A stretch of 41,083 bases of DNA, from assembly GCF_001864835.1 (NCBI RefSeq), contig NZ_MJGI01000023.1:432310-473392 (forward strand). Reading direction: 5' to 3'. The notes under the pieces were generated by a model. It saw only the letters and a list, made by a program, of their open reading frames with translations, made no database searches and was not told the DNA's origin. Shown here piece after piece: positions 15,965 to 23,848 of the stretch (position 1 is the first letter of the stretch; each line of letters begins with the position of its first letter). Made by a program: the position numbers and the translations under genes. The stretch comes from Curtobacterium sp. MCBA15_001. GTDB lineage: Bacteria > Actinomycetota > Actinomycetes > Actinomycetales > Microbacteriaceae.

Positions 15965-16756
15965 GTGAGCAGAGCGGACATGCACAAGCGGCCGGACGAA
16001 GTGGCGGCCATGTTCGACGACGTCGCGGAGAAGTACGACCTGACCAACGACATCCTCTCCGCCGGCAACGCCCCGCTGTGGCGGGTCGCCACCGTGCGCG
16101 CCGTCGACCCCCAGCCGGGCGAGAAGGTCCTCGACATCGCTGCGGGCACCGGCACGAGCGCTGCGGTGCTCGCGAAGAAGGGCGCTGAGGTCACCGCGCT
16201 CGACCTGTCCGCGGGCATGATCGCCGTCGGTCGTGAGCGCCACCCGGAGATCACCTTCGTCGAGGGCGACGCCGAACACCTGCCGTTCGAGGACGACACC
16301 TTCGACGCCGTCACGATCTCGTTCGGGCTGCGCAACGTCAACGACCCGCACCAGGCCCTGGGTGAGATGCTCCGCGTCCTGAAGCCCGGCGGCCGCGTCG
16401 TCATCTGCGAGTTCTCCACGCCGCCGCTCGCCGCGCTCCGGCTCGGCTACGGCGCGTACCTCAAGCGCGTCCTGCCCGGCATCGCCCGGGTGTCGAGCAG
16501 CAACCCGGCCGCGTACCGCTACCTGGCCGAGTCGATCGAGGCCTGGCCCGAGCAGCAGGTCCTCAGCCAGTGGCTCCGCGGTGTCGGCTTCACGATGGTC
16601 GCCCACCGGAACCTGACGGCCGGCATCGTCGCCCTGCACCGCGGTCGCAAGCCCGTCGCCGGGACCGTCCGCGAGTCCGTCGCACGTCGGGCCAAGGCAC
16701 GGCGTGACCACCAGGGCACCGGTGAACAGCCGCGTGTCGAGCCGACCGACCGCTGA
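15965..16756 (+). CDS. menG: Demethylmenaquinone methyltransferase MenG (UbiE family)
   Basis: A 263-residue class I SAM-dependent methyltransferase that performs the last step of menaquinone synthesis. It shows the UbiE opening VAAMFDDVAEKYDLTNDILS, motif I VLDIAAGTGTSA, EGDAEHLPFEDDTFDAVT, SFGLRNVNDPHQAL and EMLRVLKPGGRVVICEFS. The C-terminal 30 residues are basic and disordered. GTG 15965 is supported by its leaderless -10 box. The polyprenyl synthase follows 49 nt downstream, so the two may be cotranscribed. Confidence 0.95.
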   Translation: MSRADMHKRPDEVAAMFDDVAEKYDLTNDILSAGNAPLWRVATVRAVDPQPGEKVLDIAAGTGTSAAVLAKKGAEVTALDLSAGMIAVGRERHPEITFVEGDAEHLPFEDDTFDAVTISFGLRNVNDPHQALGEMLRVLKPGGRVVICEFSTPPLAALRLGYGAYLKRVLPGIARVSSSNPAAYRYLAESIEAWPEQQVLSQWLRGVGFTMVAHRNLTAGIVALHRGRKPVAGTVRESVARRAKARRDHQGTGEQPRVEPTDR

Positions 16757-16805
16757 CCGGCCCCACCACCCGCACACGGTCCTCCCCCCGAAGACGGAGC
16801 AGCAC

Positions 16806-17882
16806 TTGAACCCGAGCGTCCCGGTCGCACGCCGCGCACCGAGTCTCCGAGCGTCGCTCGGCATCGGCGAGCGCCTGTTCGCCAGCCCGACCGAACGGCG
16901 GTTCATCAACGCTGTGGACGACGGGCTCGAGCTCGTCGAACAGGGGCTCGAGGACGCGATGCGCTCCGCCGACACCCTGGCCGACACCACCAGCCGCTAC
17001 CTGCTCTCCGCGGGCGGCAAGCGCGTCCGGCCCACGCTGACGCTGCTCATCGCCCAGCTCGGCAACGGCGTCACCGACCAGATCGTGAAGGCCGCCGTCA
17101 GCGTCGAGACCACGCACCTGGCGTCGCTGTACCACGACGACGTCATGGACGAGGCGCCGTTCCGCCGCGGGGTCCCCGCCGCGCACGTGACCTACGGCAA
17201 CAACGTCGCGATCCTGACCGGCGACCTGTTGTTCGCCCGCGCCAGCCTGATCACCGCCGACCTGGGGCCCGAGGGCATCCGGATGCAGGCTGAGACGTTC
17301 CAGCGCCTGTGCATGGGGCAGCTGCACGAGACGACGGGCCCGCAGCCGGACGACGACCCGGTCGAGCACTACATCCAGGTGCTCAGCGACAAGACCGGCT
17401 CGCTCATCGCCACGGCCGCGCGCGCCGGTGTGTTGTTCTCCGGTGCCGACCGCGCCTACCTCGACGCCGTCGGGACCTTCGGCGAGAAGGTCGGCGTCGC
17501 GTTCCAGCTCGTCGACGACGTGATCGACCTGGCGCCCGCCGAGGACAAGACCGGCAAGATCGCCGGCAACGACCTGCGCGCCGGCGTCGACACGCTGCCG
17601 CTGCTCCAGCTGAAGCGCCGCGCGGCGACCGAGCCCGGCGCCGCTGCCCTGCTCGAACGGATCGAGCGCGACGTGACCGACGCCCCGGACGAGGCGGTCA
17701 CCACCGACGCCTACCTGTCCGCCGTCGCCGCGCTGCGCGACCACGAGGCCACCGCCGCCACCCGGGCGGTCGCCGCACAGTGGGCGGACGAAGCCGTCGT
17801 CGCTCTCGCACCGCTGCCGGACGGCGTCGTGAAACGCGCCCTCACGCGGTTCGCCGAGTCCGTCGTCGACCGCAGCCGCTGA
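16806..17882 (+). CDS. Long-chain polyprenyl diphosphate synthase (menaquinone side chain)
   Basis: A 358-residue trans-prenyltransferase. The first Asp-rich motif is HDDVMD (Asp111, Asp112, Asp115) and the second VDDVID (Asp237, Asp238, Asp241). GGKRVRPTL and QLHETTG are also family blocks. Residues just upstream of the first motif are small (Ala106, Ser107), consistent with a long product rather than geranylgeranyl or farnesyl diphosphate. TTG 16806 is chosen because GGAG (16796-16799) precedes it by 6 nt; an alternative GTG 16704 overlaps menG and lacks support. It likely supplies the octa- to decaprenyl donor for MenA. Confidence 0.91.
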   Translation: MNPSVPVARRAPSLRASLGIGERLFASPTERRFINAVDDGLELVEQGLEDAMRSADTLADTTSRYLLSAGGKRVRPTLTLLIAQLGNGVTDQIVKAAVSVETTHLASLYHDDVMDEAPFRRGVPAAHVTYGNNVAILTGDLLFARASLITADLGPEGIRMQAETFQRLCMGQLHETTGPQPDDDPVEHYIQVLSDKTGSLIATAARAGVLFSGADRAYLDAVGTFGEKVGVAFQLVDDVIDLAPAEDKTGKIAGNDLRAGVDTLPLLQLKRRAATEPGAAALLERIERDVTDAPDEAVTTDAYLSAVAALRDHEATAATRAVAAQWADEAVVALAPLPDGVVKRALTRFAESVVDRSR

Positions 17883-17929
17883 GCCCGCTGCGCACGACGC
17901 ACCACCACCAACACACCTGGAGTCGATCA

Positions 17930-19303
17930 GTGCCCACCCTCCGCCTCGCCATCGTCGGAGCCGGACCCGCCGGCATCTACGCCGCGGACATCCTGCTGCG
18001 GGAAGCACACGCCTACGACGTGTCGATCGACCTCTTCGAGCAGCTGCCCGCGCCGTACGGCCTGGTCCGCTACGGCGTCGCCCCGGATCACCCCCGCATC
18101 AAGGGCATCATCAACGCCCTGCGCGACGTGCTCGACCGCGGTGACATCCGGATCTTCGGCAACGTCGAGTTCGGCAAGGACATCACCCTCGACGACCTCA
18201 AGCAGCACTACAACGCGGTGGTCTTCTCCACGGGCGCGATCAAGGACGCCGACCTCGACGTCCCCGGCGTCGAGCTCGAGGGATCGTACGGCGCCGCGGA
18301 GTTCGTCAGCTGGTTCGACGGGCACCCGGACGTCCCGCGTACCTGGCCACTCGAGGCCGAGAGCGTCGCGGTCATCGGCAACGGCAACGTCGCGCTCGAC
18401 GTCTCCCGCATCCTCGCCAAGCACGCGGACGACCTGCTGCCCACCGAGGTGCCCGACAACGTCTACCAGGGGCTCAAGCGCTCGCCGGTCACCGACGTGC
18501 ACGTCTTCGGTCGCCGCGGCCCGGCGCAGGTGAAGTTCACGCCGCTCGAACTCCGTGAGCTCGGCGAGGTCCCCGACGTCGACATGGTCGTGTACGACGA
18601 GGACTTCGACCACGACGAAGCGTCCCTGACCGCGATCCAGACCAACAAGCAGGTCATGGTCATCAATCGGGTGCTCGAGCAGTGGCGCACGCGCGAGGTC
18701 GGCCAGGCCAGCCGCCGCCTGCACCTGCACTTCTACGCGAAGCCGCTCGAGTTCGTCGGCGACGACCAGGGCCGTGTCGCCGCGATCCGGTACGAGCGCA
18801 CCCGCCCGAACGGCCAGGGCGGCGTCGAGGGCACGGGGGAGATCCGCGAGATCCCGATCCAGGCCGTCTACCGCGCGGTCGGGTACTTCGGTTCCCCGGT
18901 CCCCGGCGTGCCGTTCGACGAGCGCCACGGCGTGATCCCGAACCACGAGGGCCAGGTGCTCGACGACGACAACCAGCAGATCCCCGGCCTGTACGCCACC
19001 GGGTGGATCAAGCGCGGTCCGGTCGGGCTCATCGGCCACACCAAGTCCGACGCGATGGAGACGGTCCAGCACATCGTCCGCGACCAGGCCAGCTGGTGGA
19101 CGCCGGCGGACCCGTCCGAAGGTGCGATCCCGGCCCTGCTGCGTGAGCGCGGTGTCGAGTACACCGACCTCGACGGGTGGCACCGGCTCGACGCGCACGA
19201 GATCGCCCTCGGCGAGCCGCACGGCCGCGCCCGCGTGAAGGTCGTCCCGCGCGACGCGATGATCGACGCCTCCCTCGGCCGCGAGACCGCCGATCGGGTC
19301 TGA
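17930..19303 (+). CDS. Ferredoxin/adrenodoxin-type NADP reductase (FprA-like)
   Basis: A 457-residue flavoprotein that passes electrons between NADPH and ferredoxin. The FAD Rossmann motif is AIVGAGPAGIYAADILL at residues 6-22, followed by LFEQLPAPYGLVRYGVAPDHP. The NADP-binding motif is VIGNGNVALDVSRIL, with VFGRRGPAQVKFT after it. The C-terminal FAD contact is LYATGWIKRGPVGLIGHTKSD. All match mycobacterial FprA and adrenodoxin reductase. GTG 17930 follows GGAG (17919-17922) by 7 nt. It lies 47 nt after the prenyl synthase and 3 nt before the next gene. Confidence 0.93.
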   Translation: MPTLRLAIVGAGPAGIYAADILLREAHAYDVSIDLFEQLPAPYGLVRYGVAPDHPRIKGIINALRDVLDRGDIRIFGNVEFGKDITLDDLKQHYNAVVFSTGAIKDADLDVPGVELEGSYGAAEFVSWFDGHPDVPRTWPLEAESVAVIGNGNVALDVSRILAKHADDLLPTEVPDNVYQGLKRSPVTDVHVFGRRGPAQVKFTPLELRELGEVPDVDMVVYDEDFDHDEASLTAIQTNKQVMVINRVLEQWRTREVGQASRRLHLHFYAKPLEFVGDDQGRVAAIRYERTRPNGQGGVEGTGEIREIPIQAVYRAVGYFGSPVPGVPFDERHGVIPNHEGQVLDDDNQQIPGLYATGWIKRGPVGLIGHTKSDAMETVQHIVRDQASWWTPADPSEGAIPALLRERGVEYTDLDGWHRLDAHEIALGEPHGRARVKVVPRDAMIDASLGRETADRV

Positions 19304-19306
19304 CCC

Positions 19307-20404
19307 GTGACCGCCCTGCGCCCCGCCCTCGACACCGAGGTGCGGGGCGCCCGGCTGTCGGGCGTCGACGTCGCTCGCGCCGTCGCGCTGTTCGGCATGG
19401 TCGCCGCGCACGTCGGCGGGGTCGCCGACGACCTCGACTGGGGCGACGTCTCGAGCTGGTCCGCCCTGGTGAACGGTCGGTCCTCGACGCTCTTCGCGGT
19501 GCTCGCCGGTGTGTCCGTCGGGCTGGTCAGCGGTCGCCAGCACCCGCCCGGCCCGCCGGCGATCGGCCGGATCCGCAGACGGCTGGCGGTCCGCGCCGTG
19601 CTCATCGTGCTGATCGGGTTCGTCCTGATGAGCCTGGGCACCCCGGTCTACGTGATCCTGCCCACGTACGGCGCACTGTTCCTGCTCGTGCTGCCGGCAC
19701 TGCGCTGGCGTCGTCGCACGCTGCTCGTCGCGGCCGGGGTGTGCGCGCTGGTGTCCGCGCCGGTCGCCGTCGCGATCGTCCCGCTCTACGCGGACGCCGA
19801 CACGTTCGGCGTCCAGCTCGGGCTGGTCTACCCCGTGGTCACCTTCCTGGCGTTCGTGCTGGTCGGGCTCGCGGTCGCCCGGTCCGGCTTGGAGGAGCGG
19901 GGCACGCAGATCGCGCTCCTCGCGGTCGGCGCGCTGGTCGCGGCCACCGCGTACGTCGTCGGCGTCCTCACGGCGCCGGTCCCGGTCGACGCGGCGTACG
20001 CCTTCCCCGGCGTCCCCTTCGTGCCGGACGGGTCGACGCTCGGGCAGAGCGTGGCGCAGGTCTTCCTGTCGCCGCGGGACCACTCGAGCTCGATCGTCGA
20101 CGTCGTCGGGTCGGCCGGGGTCGCCGTGGCCGTGATCGCCCTCTGCACGCTCCTGGTCGACGGCCGGGGTCCGGTCGTCGCGCGGATCGTCACGCCGTTG
20201 TCCGCGGTGGGCTCGATGCCGCTCACCGTCTACGCGCTGCACCTCGTCGTGATCGCCGCGTTCCCGGCGCTGCCGCAGCAGGCGTCGACCTGGTGGGGGT
20301 TCGTGGTCGGCGCCGTCGTGTTCGCGATGCTGTGGCAGCGGTTCCTCGGCCGAGGCCCCGCCGAACGGCTCGTCGCCCGCATCGTTCGGTCCGTCGTCCG
20401 CTGA
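19307..20404 (+). CDS. Acyltransferase-like multi-pass membrane protein (heparan N-acetyltransferase/DUF418 type)
   Basis: A 365-residue protein with about ten hydrophobic segments. It opens with RLSGVDVARAVALFGMVAAH, the N-terminal signature of DUF1624/DUF418 and heparan-alpha-glucosaminide acetyltransferase-like membrane proteins. The late segment AVGSMPLTVYALHLVVI resembles the DUF418 C-terminal region. GTG 19307 is 3 nt after the fpr stop, so translation is coupled. Substrate and role are unknown; an envelope-modifying acyltransferase is the usual guess and is not shown here. Confidence 0.72.
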   Translation: MTALRPALDTEVRGARLSGVDVARAVALFGMVAAHVGGVADDLDWGDVSSWSALVNGRSSTLFAVLAGVSVGLVSGRQHPPGPPAIGRIRRRLAVRAVLIVLIGFVLMSLGTPVYVILPTYGALFLLVLPALRWRRRTLLVAAGVCALVSAPVAVAIVPLYADADTFGVQLGLVYPVVTFLAFVLVGLAVARSGLEERGTQIALLAVGALVAATAYVVGVLTAPVPVDAAYAFPGVPFVPDGSTLGQSVAQVFLSPRDHSSSIVDVVGSAGVAVAVIALCTLLVDGRGPVVARIVTPLSAVGSMPLTVYALHLVVIAAFPALPQQASTWWGFVVGAVVFAMLWQRFLGRGPAERLVARIVRSVVR

Positions 20405-20446
20405 CGCCCGCGCGCCGTGCGGATCCGCGACCCGCGTGCCGGGCGT

Positions 20447-20465
20447 GACCCGGGCCTCCCGGGTT
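20447..20465. terminator. Hairpin between convergent membrane protein and cls genes
   Basis: ACCCGGG, loop CCT, CCCGGGT (20448-20464), flanked by a possible G.T pair. It lies between two convergent stops and could end transcription in both directions. Confidence 0.45.
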
Positions 20466-20467
20466 CG

Positions 20468-21928
20468 CTACTGCAGCGCCGCCGTCAGCCGCGCGACGTT
20501 GTCGAGCACCTGCGAGCGTCGCGGACGGGTCAGCCACGTCTCCAGGTCGAGCTCGGTGCTCTCCTGCCGGTACGAGCTCTGCACCCCACGCAGCGCGTTG
20601 ACGAACCGCTCGCCGCGCACCATGACCGAGATCTCGAGGTTCAGCGAGAACGAGCGCATGTCCATGTTGCTCGACCCGATGACCGCGACGTCGTCGTCGA
20701 TCGTGAAGTGCTTCGCGTGCAGGATCGTCGGCGCCTTGTACAGCCAGATCTTCACGCCGGCGCGGAGCAGGCCCTCGTAGTACGAGCGCTGCGCGTGCCA
20801 CGTCATGGCGTGGTCGCCGATCTCGCCGACGAACAGCTCGACCTCGACCCCGCGCTGCGCCGTCGTCGTGATCGCGTAGAGCATCGAGTCGTCCGGCACG
20901 AAGTACGGCGACGTGATCGACACCTTCTTCTGCGCCGAGTACAGCAGCGCGTTGAACAGGCGCAGGTTGTTCTCACCGTCGAAGCCCGGGCCCGAGGGCA
21001 CCACCTGGCAGTCGAGGGCATCGCCGCGGTCGGCACGCTGCACCGGGTCGCTCTCGCGCAGCAGCAGTTCGTCGGTCTCGCTGTACCAGTCCGTGACGAA
21101 CAGCGCGTTGATGCCCGCGACGACCGGCCCCTCGAACCGGGCGAACAGGTCCTTGTAGGCCAGGCCCTTCTCGATGTGGGCCTTCGTGTCGTACGACCGG
21201 TCGATCAGGTTCTGCGACCCGGTGAACGCGACCGAGCCGTCGATCACCATGATCTTGCGGTGGTTGCGCAGGTCCGGGCGCTGGAACTTCCCCTGCAGCG
21301 GTTGGAGCGGCAGCATCAGGTGCCACTCGATGTTCGCGCGGTCCAGGAACGCCAGCGTGTCCTTGAACCCCGGGTACCCGCGGCTGGCCCAGTGGTCCAT
21401 CAGGAACCGGATCGTCACGCCACGTGCCTGAGCCCGCGCCAGGGACTCGAAGAACGGACGCGTGGTGTCGTCGAGCGACGCGATGTAGAACTCGACGTGC
21501 ACGAACCGGCGAGACTGGTCGACCGCCTTCGCCATCTCGGCGAACGAGTCGTCGTAGTCCGGGTACAGCTCGGCGGAGTTGCCACCGACGAGCGGCATCG
21601 CGCCGAGCTCCCGGTTCAGGTTCGTGATGCTCTCGAACCACGGCGGCCACGGATGGTCACGACGCACCCGCTCGATGCCCTCGGTCTGCTCGAGGATGTA
21701 CGCGTTGATCTCGGTCTGCTTCTCACGCCGGGCCCTCGGCAGCTTCGTCGACCCGATGACCAGGAACACGATGAACCCGATGTAGGGGATGAGGAAGATC
21801 GCGAGCAACCACCCCGTCGCCGTCTGGGGCTTCCGGTTGATCGGGACGTAGATCAGTGAGAACGCACGGATCGCCAGGTCGAGCAGGACGAGCAGGACGA
21901 TGAGGGTGACGGTGAGCCAGTGCTCCAC
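20468..21928 (-). CDS. cls: Cardiolipin synthase (phospholipase D family)
   Basis: A 486-residue membrane enzyme that makes cardiolipin from phosphatidylglycerol or CDP-diacylglycerol. Two N-terminal helices form a PLDc_N domain (VTLIVLLVLLDLAIRAFSLI and ATGWLLAIFLIPYIGFIVFL). Two HKD motifs follow, RNHRKIMVIDGSVAFTGS and LHAKHFTIDDDVAVIGSSNM. The domain order and length match bacterial Cls. The start is GTG 21928; there is no ATG nearby. It lies 30 nt downstream of the yajQ stop on the same strand and may be cotranscribed with it. Confidence 0.93.
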   Translation of the reverse strand: MEHWLTVTLIVLLVLLDLAIRAFSLIYVPINRKPQTATGWLLAIFLIPYIGFIVFLVIGSTKLPRARREKQTEINAYILEQTEGIERVRRDHPWPPWFESITNLNRELGAMPLVGGNSAELYPDYDDSFAEMAKAVDQSRRFVHVEFYIASLDDTTRPFFESLARAQARGVTIRFLMDHWASRGYPGFKDTLAFLDRANIEWHLMLPLQPLQGKFQRPDLRNHRKIMVIDGSVAFTGSQNLIDRSYDTKAHIEKGLAYKDLFARFEGPVVAGINALFVTDWYSETDELLLRESDPVQRADRGDALDCQVVPSGPGFDGENNLRLFNALLYSAQKKVSITSPYFVPDDSMLYAITTTAQRGVEVELFVGEIGDHAMTWHAQRSYYEGLLRAGVKIWLYKAPTILHAKHFTIDDDVAVIGSSNMDMRSFSLNLEISVMVRGERFVNALRGVQSSYRQESTELDLETWLTRPRRSQVLDNVARLTAALQ

Positions 21929-21958
21929 GGGGTGTCGACTCGGTGCGGGGTCGGCGCG

Positions 21959-22447
21959 TCAGCGGAAGTTGATGAACTGCAACGGCACGTCGAACTCTTC
22001 GCCCTTGAGCAGCTGGATCGTGTTCTGCAGGTCGTCGCGGCTCTTCGAGGAGACCCGGAGCTCGTCGCCCTGGATCTGGCTCTTCACCGTCTTCGGGGCC
22101 TGGGCCCGGAGGAACGCGCCGATCTTCTTCGCGACGTCCTGCTCGATGCCGTTCTTGAACTTCGCCTCGATGCGGAACTCCTTGCCCGAGGCGTAGGGCT
22201 CGCCGGCGTCGATGCTCTTGAGGCTGATGCCGCGCTTGATCGCCTTCGACTCGAACACGTCGAGCACCGCCTTGGCGCGCTCGGCCGAGTTCGCCTTGAT
22301 GAGGACGTCCTCGCCGCTGAACGCGATCGAGGCGCCGACACCCTTGAAGTCGTAGCGCTGCTCGATCTCCTTGGCGGCCTGGTTGAGGGCGTTGTCCGCC
22401 TCCATCTTGTCGACCTTGCTGACCACGTCGAAGGAGCTGTCTGCCAT
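21959..22447 (-). CDS. YajQ-family nucleotide-binding protein
   Basis: A 162-residue cytosolic protein. It opens with MADSSFDVVSKVDKMEADNA and carries QRYDFKGVGASIAF, KRGISLKSIDAGEPYASGK and the C-terminal FDVPLQFINFR, all classic YajQ sequence. Members bind nucleotides or RNA, and a Xanthomonas member binds cyclic di-GMP. ATG 22447 is chosen over an upstream start at 22468, because TAGGCT (22460-22455) ends 7 nt before it. Confidence 0.94.
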   Translation of the reverse strand: MADSSFDVVSKVDKMEADNALNQAAKEIEQRYDFKGVGASIAFSGEDVLIKANSAERAKAVLDVFESKAIKRGISLKSIDAGEPYASGKEFRIEAKFKNGIEQDVAKKIGAFLRAQAPKTVKSQIQGDELRVSSKSRDDLQNTIQLLKGEEFDVPLQFINFR

Positions 22448-22488
22448 GCCGGACAGCCTACCGATCACGGCTGATCTCGGTCGCGTCG

Positions 22489-22525
22489 CGGATGGTCACG
22501 ACCACCGTCGACCATCCGCTATGCT
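22489..22525 (+). promoter_or_regulatory. tRNA-Tyr promoter with a 9-bp dyad
   Basis: TATGCT (22520-22525) is a good -10 box about 46 nt before the tRNA. Just upstream CGGATGGTC (22489-22497) is repeated inverted as GACCATCCG (22510-22518), a perfect 9-bp dyad with a 12-nt centre covering the -35 and spacer region. No TTGACA-like -35 is seen. Confidence 0.5.
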
Positions 22526-22571
22526 GTTCTGGCGCCTCCGGTTGGTGACTACACGGGCTGGGTGCGCACAT

Positions 22572-22653
22572 GGCAAGTTACCCAAGCGGCCAAAGGGATC
22601 TGACTGTAAATCAGCCGGCGTAGCCTTCGGGGGTTCGAATCCCTCACTTGCCA
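22572..22653 (+). tRNA. tRNA-Tyr (anticodon GTA)
   Basis: An 82-nt class II tRNA. Acceptor GGCAAGT pairs with ACTTGCC (22646-22652), with discriminator A. The anticodon arm is CTGA-CTGTAAA-TCAG with GTA in the loop. A long variable arm precedes the T-arm GGGTTCGAATCCC. No encoded CCA is present. Confidence 0.97.
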
Positions 22654-22700
22654 CGTGCTTGTTGGAGCTGAAGAACGCTCTGCGAGACAAGACGAAGAGA

Positions 22701-22789
22701 CAGGGCCCCGTCATCGACGGGGTCCTTTCTTGTTGGCCCCGTCATCGACGGGGTCCTTTCTTGTTGGCTCCTTTCTCGACGGGGCCCTG
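22701..22789 (+). terminator. Duplicated hairpin terminators after tRNA-Tyr
   Basis: Two 31-bp direct copies (22704-22734 and 22735-22765) each hold CCCCGT, loop CATCG, ACGGGG, followed by TCCTTTCTT: stems at 22706-22722 and 22737-22753. A partial third copy ends in GACGGGGCCCTG (22778-22789), which is the exact reverse complement of CAGGGCCCCGTC at 22701-22712. The outer arms could therefore fold over both inner hairpins. Confidence 0.7.
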
Positions 22790-22794
22790 TTCTG

Positions 22795-22840
22795 CCGGAC
22801 TGGAGGCTCGGGGCGGGCTGGCAGCGTGCCTCCAGTCCGG
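22795..22840. repeat. 13-bp inverted repeat upstream of the inositol phosphatase gene
   Basis: CCGGACTGGAGGC (22795-22807) and GCCTCCAGTCCGG (22828-22840) are perfect reverse complements around a 20-nt centre. A TCTGGAGGC...GCCTCCAG pair of the same kind recurs inside the repeat array at 25.4-26.1 kb. Confidence 0.6.
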
Positions 22841-22879
22841 CGGTCCACGCCTCAGCAGCGATCCTGGGAGGATCGGGGC

Positions 22880-23701
22880 ATGCGCGCCGAATCCGACCCC
22901 ACCGAACTCGCCGACCTCGCCGAGGCCATCGCCACCGAGGCAGCGGCACTCGCCGCACGTCGTCGAGCCGAGGGCGTCGAGGTCGCCGAACGCAAGTCGA
23001 GCATCGTGGACGTCGTCACCGCGGCCGACCACGAGGTCGAGGACCTCATCCGTGCCCGCCTCGCCGCAGCACGCCCGGACGACGCCTTCTTCGGCGAGGA
23101 GACCGGCGCCAGCACCGGCAGCAGCGGCATCACGTGGGTCGTCGACCCCATCGACGGCACCGTCAACTACCTGTACGGCAGCCCGCAGTACGCCGTCAGC
23201 ATCGGCGTCGTCCGCGGACGGCCCGATCCTGCCGACTGGGAGCCACTCGCAGGGGTCGTCGTGGCGCCGGCGACCGGGGACGTGTACCGAGCCGTCGCCG
23301 GAGGGCCCTCGACGGTGAACGGGCGGCCCATCCGTGTGTCGGAGCCGGCCTCGCTCGCCGAGACCCTCGTCGCGACCGGGTTCGGCTACACCGCCGAGCG
23401 TCGCCGTGAGCAGGTCGCGGTCCTCGCCGGGCTGCTCGGTGAGGTCCGGGACATCCGCCGCGGCGGCTCGGCCGCCCTCGACTGCTGTGCGGTCGGAGCC
23501 GGGATCGTCGACGCCTACTACGAGCGGGGGATCAACCCGTGGGACATGGCAGCCGGCGCGGTGGTGGCTGCGTCGGCGGGTGCCGTCGTCCGGACGTGGG
23601 AGGCAGGCGGGACCCGCTCGTTCCTGTTCGCGGCACCGGCGATCGCTGCACCGCTCGAGGCCCTGGTGCGTGCCGCCGAAGCCGAGGTCCTCCACGACTG
23701 A
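22880..23701 (+). CDS. Inositol monophosphatase family protein
   Basis: A 273-residue Mg-dependent, Li-sensitive-type phosphatase. Metal ligands are FGEE (Glu73, Glu74), DPIDGT (Asp89, Asp92) and NPWDMAAG (Asp222). The sequence AGAVVAASAGAVV follows, as in inositol-1-phosphatases. The start is ATG 22880, after GGGAGG (22866-22871) with an 8-nt spacer. The substrate could be inositol-1-phosphate, histidinol phosphate or another sugar phosphate, and the context does not decide. Confidence 0.9.
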   Translation: MRAESDPTELADLAEAIATEAAALAARRRAEGVEVAERKSSIVDVVTAADHEVEDLIRARLAAARPDDAFFGEETGASTGSSGITWVVDPIDGTVNYLYGSPQYAVSIGVVRGRPDPADWEPLAGVVVAPATGDVYRAVAGGPSTVNGRPIRVSEPASLAETLVATGFGYTAERRREQVAVLAGLLGEVRDIRRGGSAALDCCAVGAGIVDAYYERGINPWDMAAGAVVAASAGAVVRTWEAGGTRSFLFAAPAIAAPLEALVRAAEAEVLHD

Positions 23702-23774
23702 CGGTGCTCCGGCGACCGGACGACGGCGAGTGGAGTGACGGCGACCGAGACTGGCGATCCGTTCAGGCCCCTGG

Positions 23775-23815
23775 TATCGTCGCCGAGTCCCGTTATCTGC
23801 TCGTTACCAACGAGC
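23775..23815 (+). promoter_or_regulatory. Upstream region of the M23 peptidase gene with GTTAY repeat and dyad
   Basis: GTTAT (23792-23796) and GTTAC (23803-23807) form a direct repeat with a 6-nt gap. GCTCGTT, ACC, AACGAGC (23799-23815) is a perfect 7-bp dyad. TATCGT (23775-23780) is a possible -10 box. The layout resembles binding sites of cell-wall regulators such as MtrA, but this is a resemblance only. Confidence 0.35.
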
Positions 23816-23848
23816 GCATCTGCCTCGATCAGGATCTGCACCGCACGT

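Noticed and set aside
16704..16805. GTG 16704 as start of the polyprenyl synthase
   Set aside because: It overlaps menG by 53 nt and adds residues outside the family. TTG 16806 has a GGAG site 6 nt upstream.
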